64,000 bases of DNA from Caldibacillus debilis DSM 16016 (lineage in GTDB: Bacteria; Bacillota; Bacilli; Bacillales; Caldibacillaceae): NCBI RefSeq assembly GCF_000383875.1, contig NZ_KB912914.1, positions 83,363 through 147,362 of the forward strand, given 5' to 3'. This document shows, piece by piece, positions 1 through 7,757 of this stretch; the stretch's first letter is position 1; every line of letters begins with the position of its first letter. Under the pieces are notes generated by a model. That model was not told where the DNA came from and ran no database searches. It saw only the letters and a list, made by a program, of their open reading frames with translations. The position numbers and the translations under genes are program-made.

Positions 1-263
1 CCGCCCTTCGTTTTCTTCCTCTTCCCCTCTTCTTTTTGAAAGGGCCGCCCGTCCCTTCCCCTTCCGGGATTCCTTTCGTTTTTTACCGCGGCGGACTGTT
101 CCTGCTGCAAAACCTTCGAGCGGTTGATTTCCTCCTGTTTTTCCGCTTGGTAAGCCGCCAGGTTTTGCATGGCGGCCGCCCGCTCCTGCTGTTCCGCCTG
201 CATCTTCCCCGCATCCACCGTACGGGGGATCGCCACTTGCAATTCCACCGATTCTAAACCCAT
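1..263 (-). CDS. Small charged protein downstream of sigD, partial (3' end outside window)
   Basis: Only the first 87 codons are in the window. The ATG at 263 follows GGAAGGGG at good spacing. The protein opens MGLESVELQVAIPRTVDAGK and continues as a Gln/Glu/Ala-rich stretch (about residues 20-60) that should form a long helix, then a basic Arg/Lys/Gly-rich tail. There is no signal peptide or membrane segment. It begins 30 bases after sigD and is probably the next gene of the fla/che operon. B. subtilis has swrB at this place, but SwrB starts with a membrane anchor and this protein does not, so it is not called swrB. Function unknown; I believe similar short proteins occur beside sigD in other Bacillales, but that is memory and not checked. 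Confidence 0.75.
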   Translation of the reverse strand, partial: MGLESVELQVAIPRTVDAGKMQAEQQERAAAMQNLAAYQAEKQEEINRSKVLQQEQSAAVKNERNPGRGRDGRPFQKEEGKRKKTKG

Positions 264-293
264 CGCAAACGCCCCTTCCCATCTGCGGGTCGA

Positions 294-1061
294 TTAATAG
301 CTGGCCATGTACCTGTTCATCATGTTGCGCAGCTGAAACAGCGCCTTGGAATGGATCTGGGAAATCCTCGATGTGGACAGGTTCAGGATTTGCCCGATTT
401 CGGTAAATGTCAATTCCTCTTTGTAAAATAAGCTTAACACAAGCTGTTCCTTTTCGGAAAGGAGGGAAATCGCTTTTGCCATCTGTTCAATCGTTTCCTG
501 GTAAACCAGCTCTTCTTCCGGACTCTTGCTCCGTTCGTCCTTGATGGCGAACGACTGGCCTTCTTTTTCCCCGTTTTCCGTGATCTGTTCGTCCGTGGAC
601 AGGACGTTGGCGAAAAAGCTTTCGTTTAAAGTCGTATAAACGTCATCCGGGGAAATGTTCAATTCCGCGGCAATCTCCTCGGCCGTGACGCTGCGCAAAT
701 ATTTTTGCTCCAGCCGGGCGATGGCCGCCTCCATTTTTTTGGCCTTTTCCCGGGTTTTGCGGGGAAGCCAGTCCTCTTTGCGGAGCCCGTCCAAAATGGA
801 GCCGCGAATCCGGAAGGAAGCGTAAGTTTCAAACTTCAAATCCCTGTTTGCGTCGTATTTTTCCAAAGCTTCATATAAACCCATCATGCCCAGGCTGAGC
901 AGCTCTTCCTTCGGGATCGATTTGGGCACGGTCTGGCCGATGCGGTCGGCGATATAATGGACGAGGGGCATGTATTTATGGATCAATTTGTTGCCGGCAT
1001 CGTCATCCCGGCCGTCCTTCCATCTTTCCCACAGCATTTGCTCCTTGCTTGCGTAAGGCAT
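294..1061 (-). CDS. sigD: RNA polymerase sigma factor for flagellar genes (SigD/FliA)
   Basis: Sigma-28-type factor of 255 residues that directs RNA polymerase to late flagellar, chemotaxis and autolysin promoters. Region 2 is visible at about residues 30-100 (core binding and -10 recognition, with KFETYASFRIRGSILDGLR). Region 3 follows, and region 4 ends the protein with a helix-turn-helix around LTFTEIGQILNLSTSRISQI (about 215-235). The ATG is preceded by GGGAGGG with a 6-base spacer. It lies near the end of the fla/che operon after cheD, as in B. subtilis, where this distal position affects SigD levels and the motile/sessile decision. Length and motifs are normal. An anti-sigma factor (FlgM) gene is not in this window. 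Confidence 0.97.
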   Translation of the reverse strand: MPYASKEQMLWERWKDGRDDDAGNKLIHKYMPLVHYIADRIGQTVPKSIPKEELLSLGMMGLYEALEKYDANRDLKFETYASFRIRGSILDGLRKEDWLPRKTREKAKKMEAAIARLEQKYLRSVTAEEIAAELNISPDDVYTTLNESFFANVLSTDEQITENGEKEGQSFAIKDERSKSPEEELVYQETIEQMAKAISLLSEKEQLVLSLFYKEELTFTEIGQILNLSTSRISQIHSKALFQLRNMMNRYMASY

Positions 1062-1084
1062 TTTCTTCCCTCCCTTTCGCCCGT

Positions 1085-1582
1085 TCAGATTTCCCGAATT
1101 CCTTTATTGACGGTCCGCACCGTTAAAATGCCGGTCTGGGGATCGAATTCGATCGTCCTTCCGCTCGATCCTCCCACGTCCTTGGCAACGACCGGAATGT
1201 TCAGCTTGGCCAGCTCATTTTCGACGGCTTCCACATTTCTCGGCCCAATCCGCATCAAATCGGATTTTAATGTGGTTTTGAACATTTGCGATCCCCCGGC
1301 AAGCTTGGCTTTCAAATTTTTGCTCCGCGCTCCGTTTTGGATCAATAATTGGAATAAAGCGGGAATCGCCGTATCGGCGAATTTTGCCGGATTGAACGCC
1401 TTGGTTCTCGCCAGCGAGCTGTCGGGAAGCATCACGTGAACCATCCCCGCCAGCTGCTGGGGGAGATCATAGATGATGACGCCGACGCAGGAACCCAGTC
1501 CGGAGGTGCGGATGACGGACGGCGACCGGACGATGTTCATTTCGGCAATTCCCACCTGGATAATCGACGGGGAGCTTTTCAT
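1085..1582 (-). CDS. cheD: Chemoreceptor glutamine deamidase CheD
   Basis: CheD (165 residues) deamidates glutamines on methyl-accepting chemotaxis receptors and, in Bacillus, exchanges between receptors and CheC to adjust adaptation. The catalytic Cys (about C32 in [12 protein letters not shown]) and His (about H49 in HVMLPDS) are both present. The ATG overlaps the cheC stop codon (ATGA), so the two are translationally coupled, matching their physical partnership. Length is typical of the family. Confidence 0.96.
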   Translation of the reverse strand: MKSSPSIIQVGIAEMNIVRSPSVIRTSGLGSCVGVIIYDLPQQLAGMVHVMLPDSSLARTKAFNPAKFADTAIPALFQLLIQNGARSKNLKAKLAGGSQMFKTTLKSDLMRIGPRNVEAVENELAKLNIPVVAKDVGGSSGRTIEFDPQTGILTVRTVNKGIREI

Positions 1583-2214
1583 TCACTACCAACCCCAAGG
1601 GCATCGAAGAGCACCCGGAAGCTGCCGGGGTCCGGCAATAAGAAGATATGCCCTTTTATGGAACCGGAATTGACCGCGGTGTCGATGATTTCCGTGTCAA
1701 TGACGATGGCCTGGTCGCTCTCCCGGGAAATTTCCAGCAGGCCGTAGCTGATGATCGCGCCGAACAAATCGATGACCGCTTCGGGAACGGAAGGCGTAAT
1801 CGGAAGCCGGATAAAATCGGACAAGGCGTTTAAGTAGGAACTTGCCAGGATGTTTCCCGCTTCCTGGAAGGCGGACAGGGCGATTTCCGGGTACGGGGGC
1901 CGGTCGAAGGAAAAATCGTCGATCCCGGTCATTTGCCGGACAAACAACGTCGCCTGATCCACCGGGAGGACGAAGAAGATGCTGCCGGTCACCTTCCCGT
2001 CCATCCGCAGGAAGACGGAGGCGACGTACTGATCGGCGCCGCCGGCAAGTTCGAACATTTCATTGAAGGAAGCGACCCGGACATCGGGAACTTTCATTAT
2101 GATTTTTTTATTCAGCAGTTTGGATAAGGCGGTGGCCGCATTCCCGGCCCCGATGTTCCCGATTTCCCGCAAAACGTCGATATGAAAATTGTTCAAGGAA
2201 TGAAAGAAGGACAT
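1579..2214 (-). CDS. cheC: CheY-P phosphatase CheC
   Basis: CheC (211 residues) dephosphorylates CheY-P weakly by itself and better with CheD. Both phosphatase half-sites are visible, each with the ExxN signature: E17-N20 in [15 protein letters not shown] and E118-N121 in [16 protein letters not shown]. It is part of the Bacillus-type adaptation system that supplements receptor methylation. It begins 6 bases after cheW (RBS AAAGGT reading across the cheW stop) and is coupled to cheD by an ATGA overlap. Confidence 0.96.
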   Translation of the reverse strand: MSFFHSLNNFHIDVLREIGNIGAGNAATALSKLLNKKIIMKVPDVRVASFNEMFELAGGADQYVASVFLRMDGKVTGSIFFVLPVDQATLFVRQMTGIDDFSFDRPPYPEIALSAFQEAGNILASSYLNALSDFIRLPITPSVPEAVIDLFGAIISYGLLEISRESDQAIVIDTEIIDTAVNSGSIKGHIFLLPDPGSFRVLFDALGVGSE

Positions 2215-2220
2215 TTTCCA

Positions 2221-2673
2221 TTACCTTTCTTCGGTGAGATTCAAAACTTTATCGATTTTCAGGACGTTGAACAACCGGTTGTCCTGCTTGATGACCCCTT
2301 CGATGAAACCGTCCGTTTCCCCTTCGGTCAGATCGGGATGCGGTTCAATGTCCGCGCCGGGGATCGATAACACATCGCTTGCCGCATCCACGATCAAGCC
2401 GACCATCTTGTCCCCGAAAGTCACGATGATAATCCGCGTATCCTCATCCCATTCCTTTTCTCCCGCGGAAAAACGGGTCCTCAAATCGATGACCGGCGTG
2501 ATCATGCCGCGCAAATTGATGACCCCCTTAATGTACGGTGCGACCCCGGGAACGCGGGTGATGTTCATCATCCGTTCAATGGAAAGGACATAACGGATGT
2601 CCAAGGCGTATTCTTTTCCGTTCACCGCAAAGACGACCATCTTCAATTCCTTTTCCTCGAGACCGGTTGCCAT
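2221..2673 (-). CDS. cheW: Chemotaxis coupling protein CheW
   Basis: CheW links chemoreceptors to the CheA kinase in the signalling array. The 150-residue protein is a single CheW/SH3-like domain that includes the typical ITRVPGVAPYIKGVINLRGM stretch near residues 40-60. I chose the ATG at 2673 (MATGLEEKEL) because AAAGGAAG lies 8 bases upstream; an in-frame GTG at 2682 sits inside that RBS. Placed between cheA and cheC in the fla/che operon. Confidence 0.95.
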   Translation of the reverse strand: MATGLEEKELKMVVFAVNGKEYALDIRYVLSIERMMNITRVPGVAPYIKGVINLRGMITPVIDLRTRFSAGEKEWDEDTRIIIVTFGDKMVGLIVDAASDVLSIPGADIEPHPDLTEGETDGFIEGVIKQDNRLFNVLKIDKVLNLTEER

Positions 2674-2701
2674 TTTTTCCACTTCCTTTGCGAATAATCG
2701 G

Positions 2702-4726
2702 TTAATGGATCAGGGTATTGCAATCGACGATCAGGGCGACCTGGCCGTCCCCCAAAATGGTGGCGCCGGAGATGGCGAATACGTTCGTCAAATAATTGCC
2801 CAACGATTTTAAGACGATTTCCTGCTGGCCGATAAAAGCGTCGACGACCAAAGCGGCCAGTTTTTCCCCCTTCCGGATGACGACGACGGACAAGTAATCG
2901 GAGGCATCCCTTTCGTCCGGAACTTGGAACACATCTTTCAAGTACAACAGGGGGACGACTTTCCCACGGAAATCGATCACCGGCTGATTGTGGGCAAAAA
3001 AGATTTCCTTTTTGTGAATGATGGACGTCTCCAAAATCGAAGACAGCGGTATGGCGTATTTTTCCTTGCCGACTTCCACCAGCAAAACGGAGATGATCGT
3101 CAGCGTCAGCGGCAGCTGGATGGAAAACCGGGTGCCGACCCCTTCTTCCGAATGGACCGATATGGATCCTCCCAGCGATTCGATCGTGTTTTTCACCACG
3201 TCCAGGCCGACTCCCCGGCCGGAAAGGTCGGTGATCCGGTCGGCGGTGGAAAATCCCGGGGTGAAGAGCAGGTCGAAGATCGCCTTCTCCTCGAGCCGGG
3301 CGGCGGCGCTTTCGCTGATGATCCCCTTTTCGACCGCCTTCTTCACCACCTTTTTCTTGTCGATCCCCGCCCCGTCGTCGGAAATCTCGATAAACACATG
3401 GTTTCCGCTATGGTAAGCCTTCAGGACGATGGTGCCTTCCTCCGGCTTCCCTTTTTGCCTCCGCACCTCCGGCGTTTCGATCCCGTGGTCCATGGAGTTG
3501 CGCAGCAGGTGGACGAGGGGATCGCCTATTTCATCGATGACGGTCCGGTCCAGTTCCGTCTCGGCGCCGATAATCTGCAGATTGATCTTTTTGTTCAATT
3601 CCCGGGAAACCTGCCGGACCATTTTTGGAAAGCGGTTAAATACCGTCTCGATCGGAATCATCCGCATCGATAAAATGATGGTTTGCAGGTCGTTGGAGAT
3701 TCTCGACATCTTTTCGACCGTTTCTTTCAGTTCGTTGTGCTGCAATTCTTTGGCGATTTGTTCCAAACGGCCGCGGTCGATGACCAGTTCTTCAAAGAGG
3801 TTCATGAGGATGTCCAGTCTTTCGATGCTGACCCGGATCGTCTTGTGGCCCGCGCCGGATTTCTTCGCGGCGCTTTCTTTCCCCTCATCCTTTTCTTCCC
3901 GCTTCAAAGCGGTGTCCTCCCCGGAACCGGAGCCGGCCGCGCCGGTTTCCGTCCTTTCCGCCTTCGGCTTTTCCAGCCGTACCGGAACGATCTCCACCTT
4001 TTCGATCTCCGACACCTTCAAGATCTTCTGCTCGATGTCCCCGGCCGCCTCGTTGGTGATCAGGGTGATCATAAAGGAATCTTCAAAATTTTCCTCTTCC
4101 AGCTGTTCGACGGGCGGGGAAGATTTGATGATGTCCCCGGATTTTTCCAAAAGGTTAAACACCATATAGACCCTGGCGGCCTTCAATAAACAGTCCTTCC
4201 GCAAGTGAACGGAGATCTCGTAACATTGGAACCCCTGATCCTTCGACTGTTCGATGACCGTCCGTTCGAATTCATCGTAGTCCATCTTCGCCGATCGGCC
4301 CGGCTCCAAAGCTTCCTTTGCTTCCGTTTTGCCTTCGTTCGGCGGGGTGCCTGCTTCGAGGGCCTTGAACTTTTCCAGGAGTTCCGAAACGTCCTCGTTT
4401 CCATCGCCGCCCGCCTCGATGGAGTCGAGCATCCGTTCGAGGACGTCCATCGCCATGAAGATCGTGTCCAGCAGTTCCGGCGTCACCTGTTGTTTCCCGT
4501 TGCGGATCAGATCGAGCACGTTTTCCATCTGATGGGTGAGATTGGCCATATTTTCAAAACCCATCGTGGCCGACATGCCCTTCAATGTGTGGGCCGAACG
4601 GAAAATGTCATTGACGATGGAGGTGTCGGAAGGATTTTTCTCGAGTTTCAGCAGATTTTCATTGCACGCCTGCAGATGTTCCCGGCCTTCATCAATAAAT
4701 ACTTCCAAATATTGGTTCATTTCCAT
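2702..4726 (-). CDS. cheA: Chemotaxis histidine kinase CheA
   Basis: CheA (674 residues) autophosphorylates in response to receptor state and passes phosphate to CheY and CheB. Domains in order: P1 Hpt with the phosphoryl-accepting His at about residue 46 (RSAHTLKGMSATMGF), P2 response-regulator docking (about 160-260), an acidic/Lys-rich linker, P3 dimerisation with P4 GHKL ATPase (N box in LLRNSMDHGIE, then DDGAGID and GRGVGLDVVK), and a C-terminal CheW-like P5. The start at 4726 (MEMNQYLEVF) gives the family's usual N terminus and has GGTGG upstream; GTG codons at 4735 and 4732 are in frame but lie within the RBS. It follows cheB by 15 bases. Confidence 0.97.
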   Translation of the reverse strand: MEMNQYLEVFIDEGREHLQACNENLLKLEKNPSDTSIVNDIFRSAHTLKGMSATMGFENMANLTHQMENVLDLIRNGKQQVTPELLDTIFMAMDVLERMLDSIEAGGDGNEDVSELLEKFKALEAGTPPNEGKTEAKEALEPGRSAKMDYDEFERTVIEQSKDQGFQCYEISVHLRKDCLLKAARVYMVFNLLEKSGDIIKSSPPVEQLEEENFEDSFMITLITNEAAGDIEQKILKVSEIEKVEIVPVRLEKPKAERTETGAAGSGSGEDTALKREEKDEGKESAAKKSGAGHKTIRVSIERLDILMNLFEELVIDRGRLEQIAKELQHNELKETVEKMSRISNDLQTIILSMRMIPIETVFNRFPKMVRQVSRELNKKINLQIIGAETELDRTVIDEIGDPLVHLLRNSMDHGIETPEVRRQKGKPEEGTIVLKAYHSGNHVFIEISDDGAGIDKKKVVKKAVEKGIISESAAARLEEKAIFDLLFTPGFSTADRITDLSGRGVGLDVVKNTIESLGGSISVHSEEGVGTRFSIQLPLTLTIISVLLVEVGKEKYAIPLSSILETSIIHKKEIFFAHNQPVIDFRGKVVPLLYLKDVFQVPDERDASDYLSVVVIRKGEKLAALVVDAFIGQQEIVLKSLGNYLTNVFAISGATILGDGQVALIVDCNTLIH

Positions 4727-4741
4727 GCACACCACCCGCTT

Positions 4742-5791
4742 TTAGAGTTTTTTTACGATTCGCTCGGCGATCAGATCCAGATCGACGACCTCATCGACGC
4801 AGCCGGTCGCTACAGCCGCCCGGGGCATCCCGTAGATGACGGCGGTTTTTTCCGATTCGGCCAGGGCGACCACATTCCCGGTCTTTTTCAATGCGGCGAG
4901 GCCCTTGGCCCCGTCGGCCCCCATCCCGGTCATGATGACGACCATTTTCTTGTAGTCGGTCAAAGAACAGGCGGAGGAAAGCAGGACATCGACGGACGGC
5001 CGGTGGCCGAAAACGGGCGGACTTTGGTCGAGCTGGGCGGCCAGGCTGAATCCGACCCGCCGGACTTTCAGATGAAATCCACCGGGTGCGATATAAACGG
5101 TGCCGTTTTGTAAAATTTCACCGTTTTCCGCTTCCTTGACCCTGAGGCGGCTGAAGGAATCGAGCCTTTCGGCCAAGGATTTGGTGAATCCCGCCGGCAT
5201 GTGCTGGACGATCAAAACGGGAGCCTCCAGGTCTTCCGGAAGTTTCGGGATCACCTCCTGCAGGGCGCGGGGCCCCCCGGTGGAAGTCCCGATGAAAACG
5301 ATTTTATTCCTTTTGGCCGACAGGTCATCCTTATCCTGTTTCTCGATGAAAATGCTTCCCTGGACTTTCCGGGTCTGCAAACCGCTGATATTCGCCCTTT
5401 GCGAAGCCAATACCTTTTCGATCAATTCATTCTTGACCTTCGTGATCTCATCCGGATGCTGTCCGGCGGGTTTGGCGATAAAATCGTAGGCGCCATACTG
5501 GAAGGCCAGGAAGGTGTTTTCCGCCCCCTCCTTTGTCGTGCTGGAAAAAATGATGACCGGGAGGGGGGATTGCTCCATGATGATTTTTAAGGTCTCCAAT
5601 CCGTTCAGAACCGGCATTTCTATGTCGAGAATGACGCAATCCGGTTGAAGGAGTTTGATTTTTTCCAAACATTCCTTGCCGTTTCTGGCCGTCCCGACGA
5701 TCCTGATCCGGGGGTCCTGGCCCAGAAGGGAAGTGATCAGTTGCCGCATAAAGGCGGAGTCGTCGACGACTAAGACGTTGATTTCTTCCAT
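4742..5791 (-). CDS. cheB: Protein-glutamate methylesterase CheB
   Basis: CheB (349 residues) removes methyl groups from chemoreceptors when phosphorylated by CheA. The N-terminal receiver has the acidic pair in VLVVDDSAFMRQ and the phospho-acceptor at about D56 (CVILDIEMP). The C-terminal esterase domain shows the catalytic Ser (GTSTGGPRAL), His (VQHMPAGFT) and Asp (MTGMGADGAKGL). It lies between flhG and cheA as in B. subtilis. The cognate methyltransferase cheR is not in the window. Confidence 0.97.
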   Translation of the reverse strand: MEEINVLVVDDSAFMRQLITSLLGQDPRIRIVGTARNGKECLEKIKLLQPDCVILDIEMPVLNGLETLKIIMEQSPLPVIIFSSTTKEGAENTFLAFQYGAYDFIAKPAGQHPDEITKVKNELIEKVLASQRANISGLQTRKVQGSIFIEKQDKDDLSAKRNKIVFIGTSTGGPRALQEVIPKLPEDLEAPVLIVQHMPAGFTKSLAERLDSFSRLRVKEAENGEILQNGTVYIAPGGFHLKVRRVGFSLAAQLDQSPPVFGHRPSVDVLLSSACSLTDYKKMVVIMTGMGADGAKGLAALKKTGNVVALAESEKTAVIYGMPRAAVATGCVDEVVDLDLIAERIVKKL

Positions 5792-5800
5792 GCTGCAAAC

Positions 5801-6664
5801 CTACTTTCTAGAAAGAAAGTCTTTTAATCTTTCGAGGAACCGTCCCGTTCCCCCCGCCTCCGCGGGAGAGGCCGTTCCGGTGAACCTTTCGGCGATGATC
5901 CGGACGTTCTTTGCCGCCTTGCCGTTTTCTTTATAGAGGAGAAAGGGAATCTGCAATTTGGCCGCCTGAACGACGAAGGCGTCCTCGGGGAGATAGCCGA
6001 GAACCGGAACCTTCTGGTGCAGGAACCGGGACAAGGCGTTTTGCAAACGGTTCAGCGTATCGAAGTTTTCCTTTTCGTTTTTCATCCGGTTTCCGACCAA
6101 GTACAGGTTTCCGCCGTAGGCATTCAGGATCAGGAGTTTCATCGCCGAATAGGCGTCCATGATGGAAGTCACTTCGGGGGTAACGATGGTGATCACGTGA
6201 TCCATGCCGAGCAGCAGCCGGACCGTCTCTTCCTGCATCCCCGCGCCGAAATCGAAGAGAAAGTCATCGTATTCAAACATTAACTGCCGGATCTCCCGCT
6301 GCAGTTCCGCGATTTTTTCCGGTTCCCATTTCACGGGTGCGGACAATCCGGATCCGCCGGAAATGAACGAAATGGATTCCGGGCCTCTTTCGATGATTTC
6401 GGGGAGGGAACAGGCACCCGTTAAAAAATCGACGATGGATGTCTTCGGGGAAAGCCCCGCGAGAAGGTGGACGTTCCCCATGCCGATGTCCATATCGAAC
6501 AGCAGCACCCGTCTACCCTGCCTGGACAGGGAAATGGCGAAATTTAAAATGAAATTGGATTTGCCCACGCCGCCCTTTCCGCTGATGACGGCGACCGTTT
6601 GGGCCGTCTTTCCTTCCGTCTGCCTGCGCAGCCGCAGGCGCAATTTTTCCGCTTGATCATGCAT
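5801..6664 (-). CDS. flhG: Flagellar number-control MinD-like ATPase FlhG (YlxH)
   Basis: MinD/ParA-type ATPase of 287 residues that works with FlhF to set flagellar number and position and assists C-ring assembly. The deviant Walker A is visible in VISGKGGVGKSNF (about residues 26-38), with a switch region DMDIGMGN and a C-terminal amphipathic segment. I placed the start at the ATG at 6664, which overlaps the flhF stop region by 8 bases; an in-frame TTG exists at 6679. The upstream GGGG is a weak RBS, so coupling to flhF translation is likely. Confidence 0.93.
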   Translation of the reverse strand: MHDQAEKLRLRLRRQTEGKTAQTVAVISGKGGVGKSNFILNFAISLSRQGRRVLLFDMDIGMGNVHLLAGLSPKTSIVDFLTGACSLPEIIERGPESISFISGGSGLSAPVKWEPEKIAELQREIRQLMFEYDDFLFDFGAGMQEETVRLLLGMDHVITIVTPEVTSIMDAYSAMKLLILNAYGGNLYLVGNRMKNEKENFDTLNRLQNALSRFLHQKVPVLGYLPEDAFVVQAAKLQIPFLLYKENGKAAKNVRIIAERFTGTASPAEAGGTGRFLERLKDFLSRK

Positions 6665-7757
6665 GGTCTTCGACCCCAAGCAATTTTTTGCAGATGAAGG
6701 AGCGCGTCGCTTCCATCAAATCGTCGGGGACGTCCTGGCCGTTCGTCAAATAGGCGATCCCTTTTTTATATGTGTAGGCGAGATTGAACATCTCACCGTA
6801 GGTATCGGTCTCATCCAGCTTCGTAAAAATGAACTTGTCGACGGGAACGGAGGAAAATTTATGGTAGATTTCATGCAAGTCCTTCTCCTTGGCCGTCATC
6901 GGAAAAACGAGATAGGTTTCCATGTCCTCCCTGAAGGACAAAAGGAACTCCAATTCTTTGACATATTGTTCGTTCCGGTAGTTTCTGCCCGCGGTGTCGA
7001 TGAAAATGGAATCGTAATGCCGGAACCGCACCTTTGCCTTTTCCACATCCTCCTTCGTATAACAGACTTCGAGGGGGGCGTCGAGGATCGAGGCATAGGT
7101 TTTCAGCTGATCGACGGCCGCAATCCGGTATGTATCGGTGGTGATGAAGGCGATCTTCTTTTTTTCCTGGAGCATGTGGCGTGCCGCCAGCTTCGCCAAA
7201 GTCGTCGTCTTCCCGACGCCCGTCGGTCCGAGCAGGACGATATGCCGCTTTTCGCCCCTCCCTTTGCCGAAGGGAACGGACTTCAGCTCCCTTTCCAAGA
7301 AGGCGATGGAATGCTCCATGGCATCCCGGGCGGAAATGTTCTTATCCCTTTTGTAATAGATTTCCGTCATCGCCCGGGAATACTTTTCCAAAACGGAAGA
7401 ATGGACATGCTGTTCCCTCAGCCTTTCATAAAACTTCAGGAAAGGGGACGGGAGGAAGGGCCGCCGCCCTTGGAATTCCCGCAAGGACTCCACCGCCCGC
7501 TTCAGCTCGGCGATTTCCCTGTTCAAGGCGGGAGGGGGGGCCGCCTTGGCCGGGTTCTGCATAAGCGTGCCCGGCGCCGGACGGCTTTCCCTGTCAAGGC
7601 CGGCGATCACCTCGATGTTTTTTTTCCGGAAGAGTCCGAGAAATCCCTTCGTATATACGGTTTTCGAATGGAGGATCACCGCATCGGAGCCCAGGTCCTC
7701 CCGCACCAATTTCATGGCCTCCGGCATGGACGGGGCCACATATTTCTTGACCATCAT
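6657..7757 (-). CDS. flhF: Flagellar SRP-type GTPase FlhF
   Basis: FlhF (366 residues) is the third SRP GTPase, beside Ffh and FtsY, and helps place flagella. A basic N-terminal region precedes the NG domain. The P-loop is [17 protein letters not shown] (about residues 175-190), followed by DTYRIAAVDQL, DTAGR and TKLDE. The ATG immediately follows the flhA stop codon, and another ATG follows in frame. FlhG overlaps its 3' end, in keeping with their complex. Confidence 0.96.
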   Translation of the reverse strand: MMVKKYVAPSMPEAMKLVREDLGSDAVILHSKTVYTKGFLGLFRKKNIEVIAGLDRESRPAPGTLMQNPAKAAPPPALNREIAELKRAVESLREFQGRRPFLPSPFLKFYERLREQHVHSSVLEKYSRAMTEIYYKRDKNISARDAMEHSIAFLERELKSVPFGKGRGEKRHIVLLGPTGVGKTTTLAKLAARHMLQEKKKIAFITTDTYRIAAVDQLKTYASILDAPLEVCYTKEDVEKAKVRFRHYDSIFIDTAGRNYRNEQYVKELEFLLSFREDMETYLVFPMTAKEKDLHEIYHKFSSVPVDKFIFTKLDETDTYGEMFNLAYTYKKGIAYLTNGQDVPDDLMEATRSFICKKLLGVEDHA

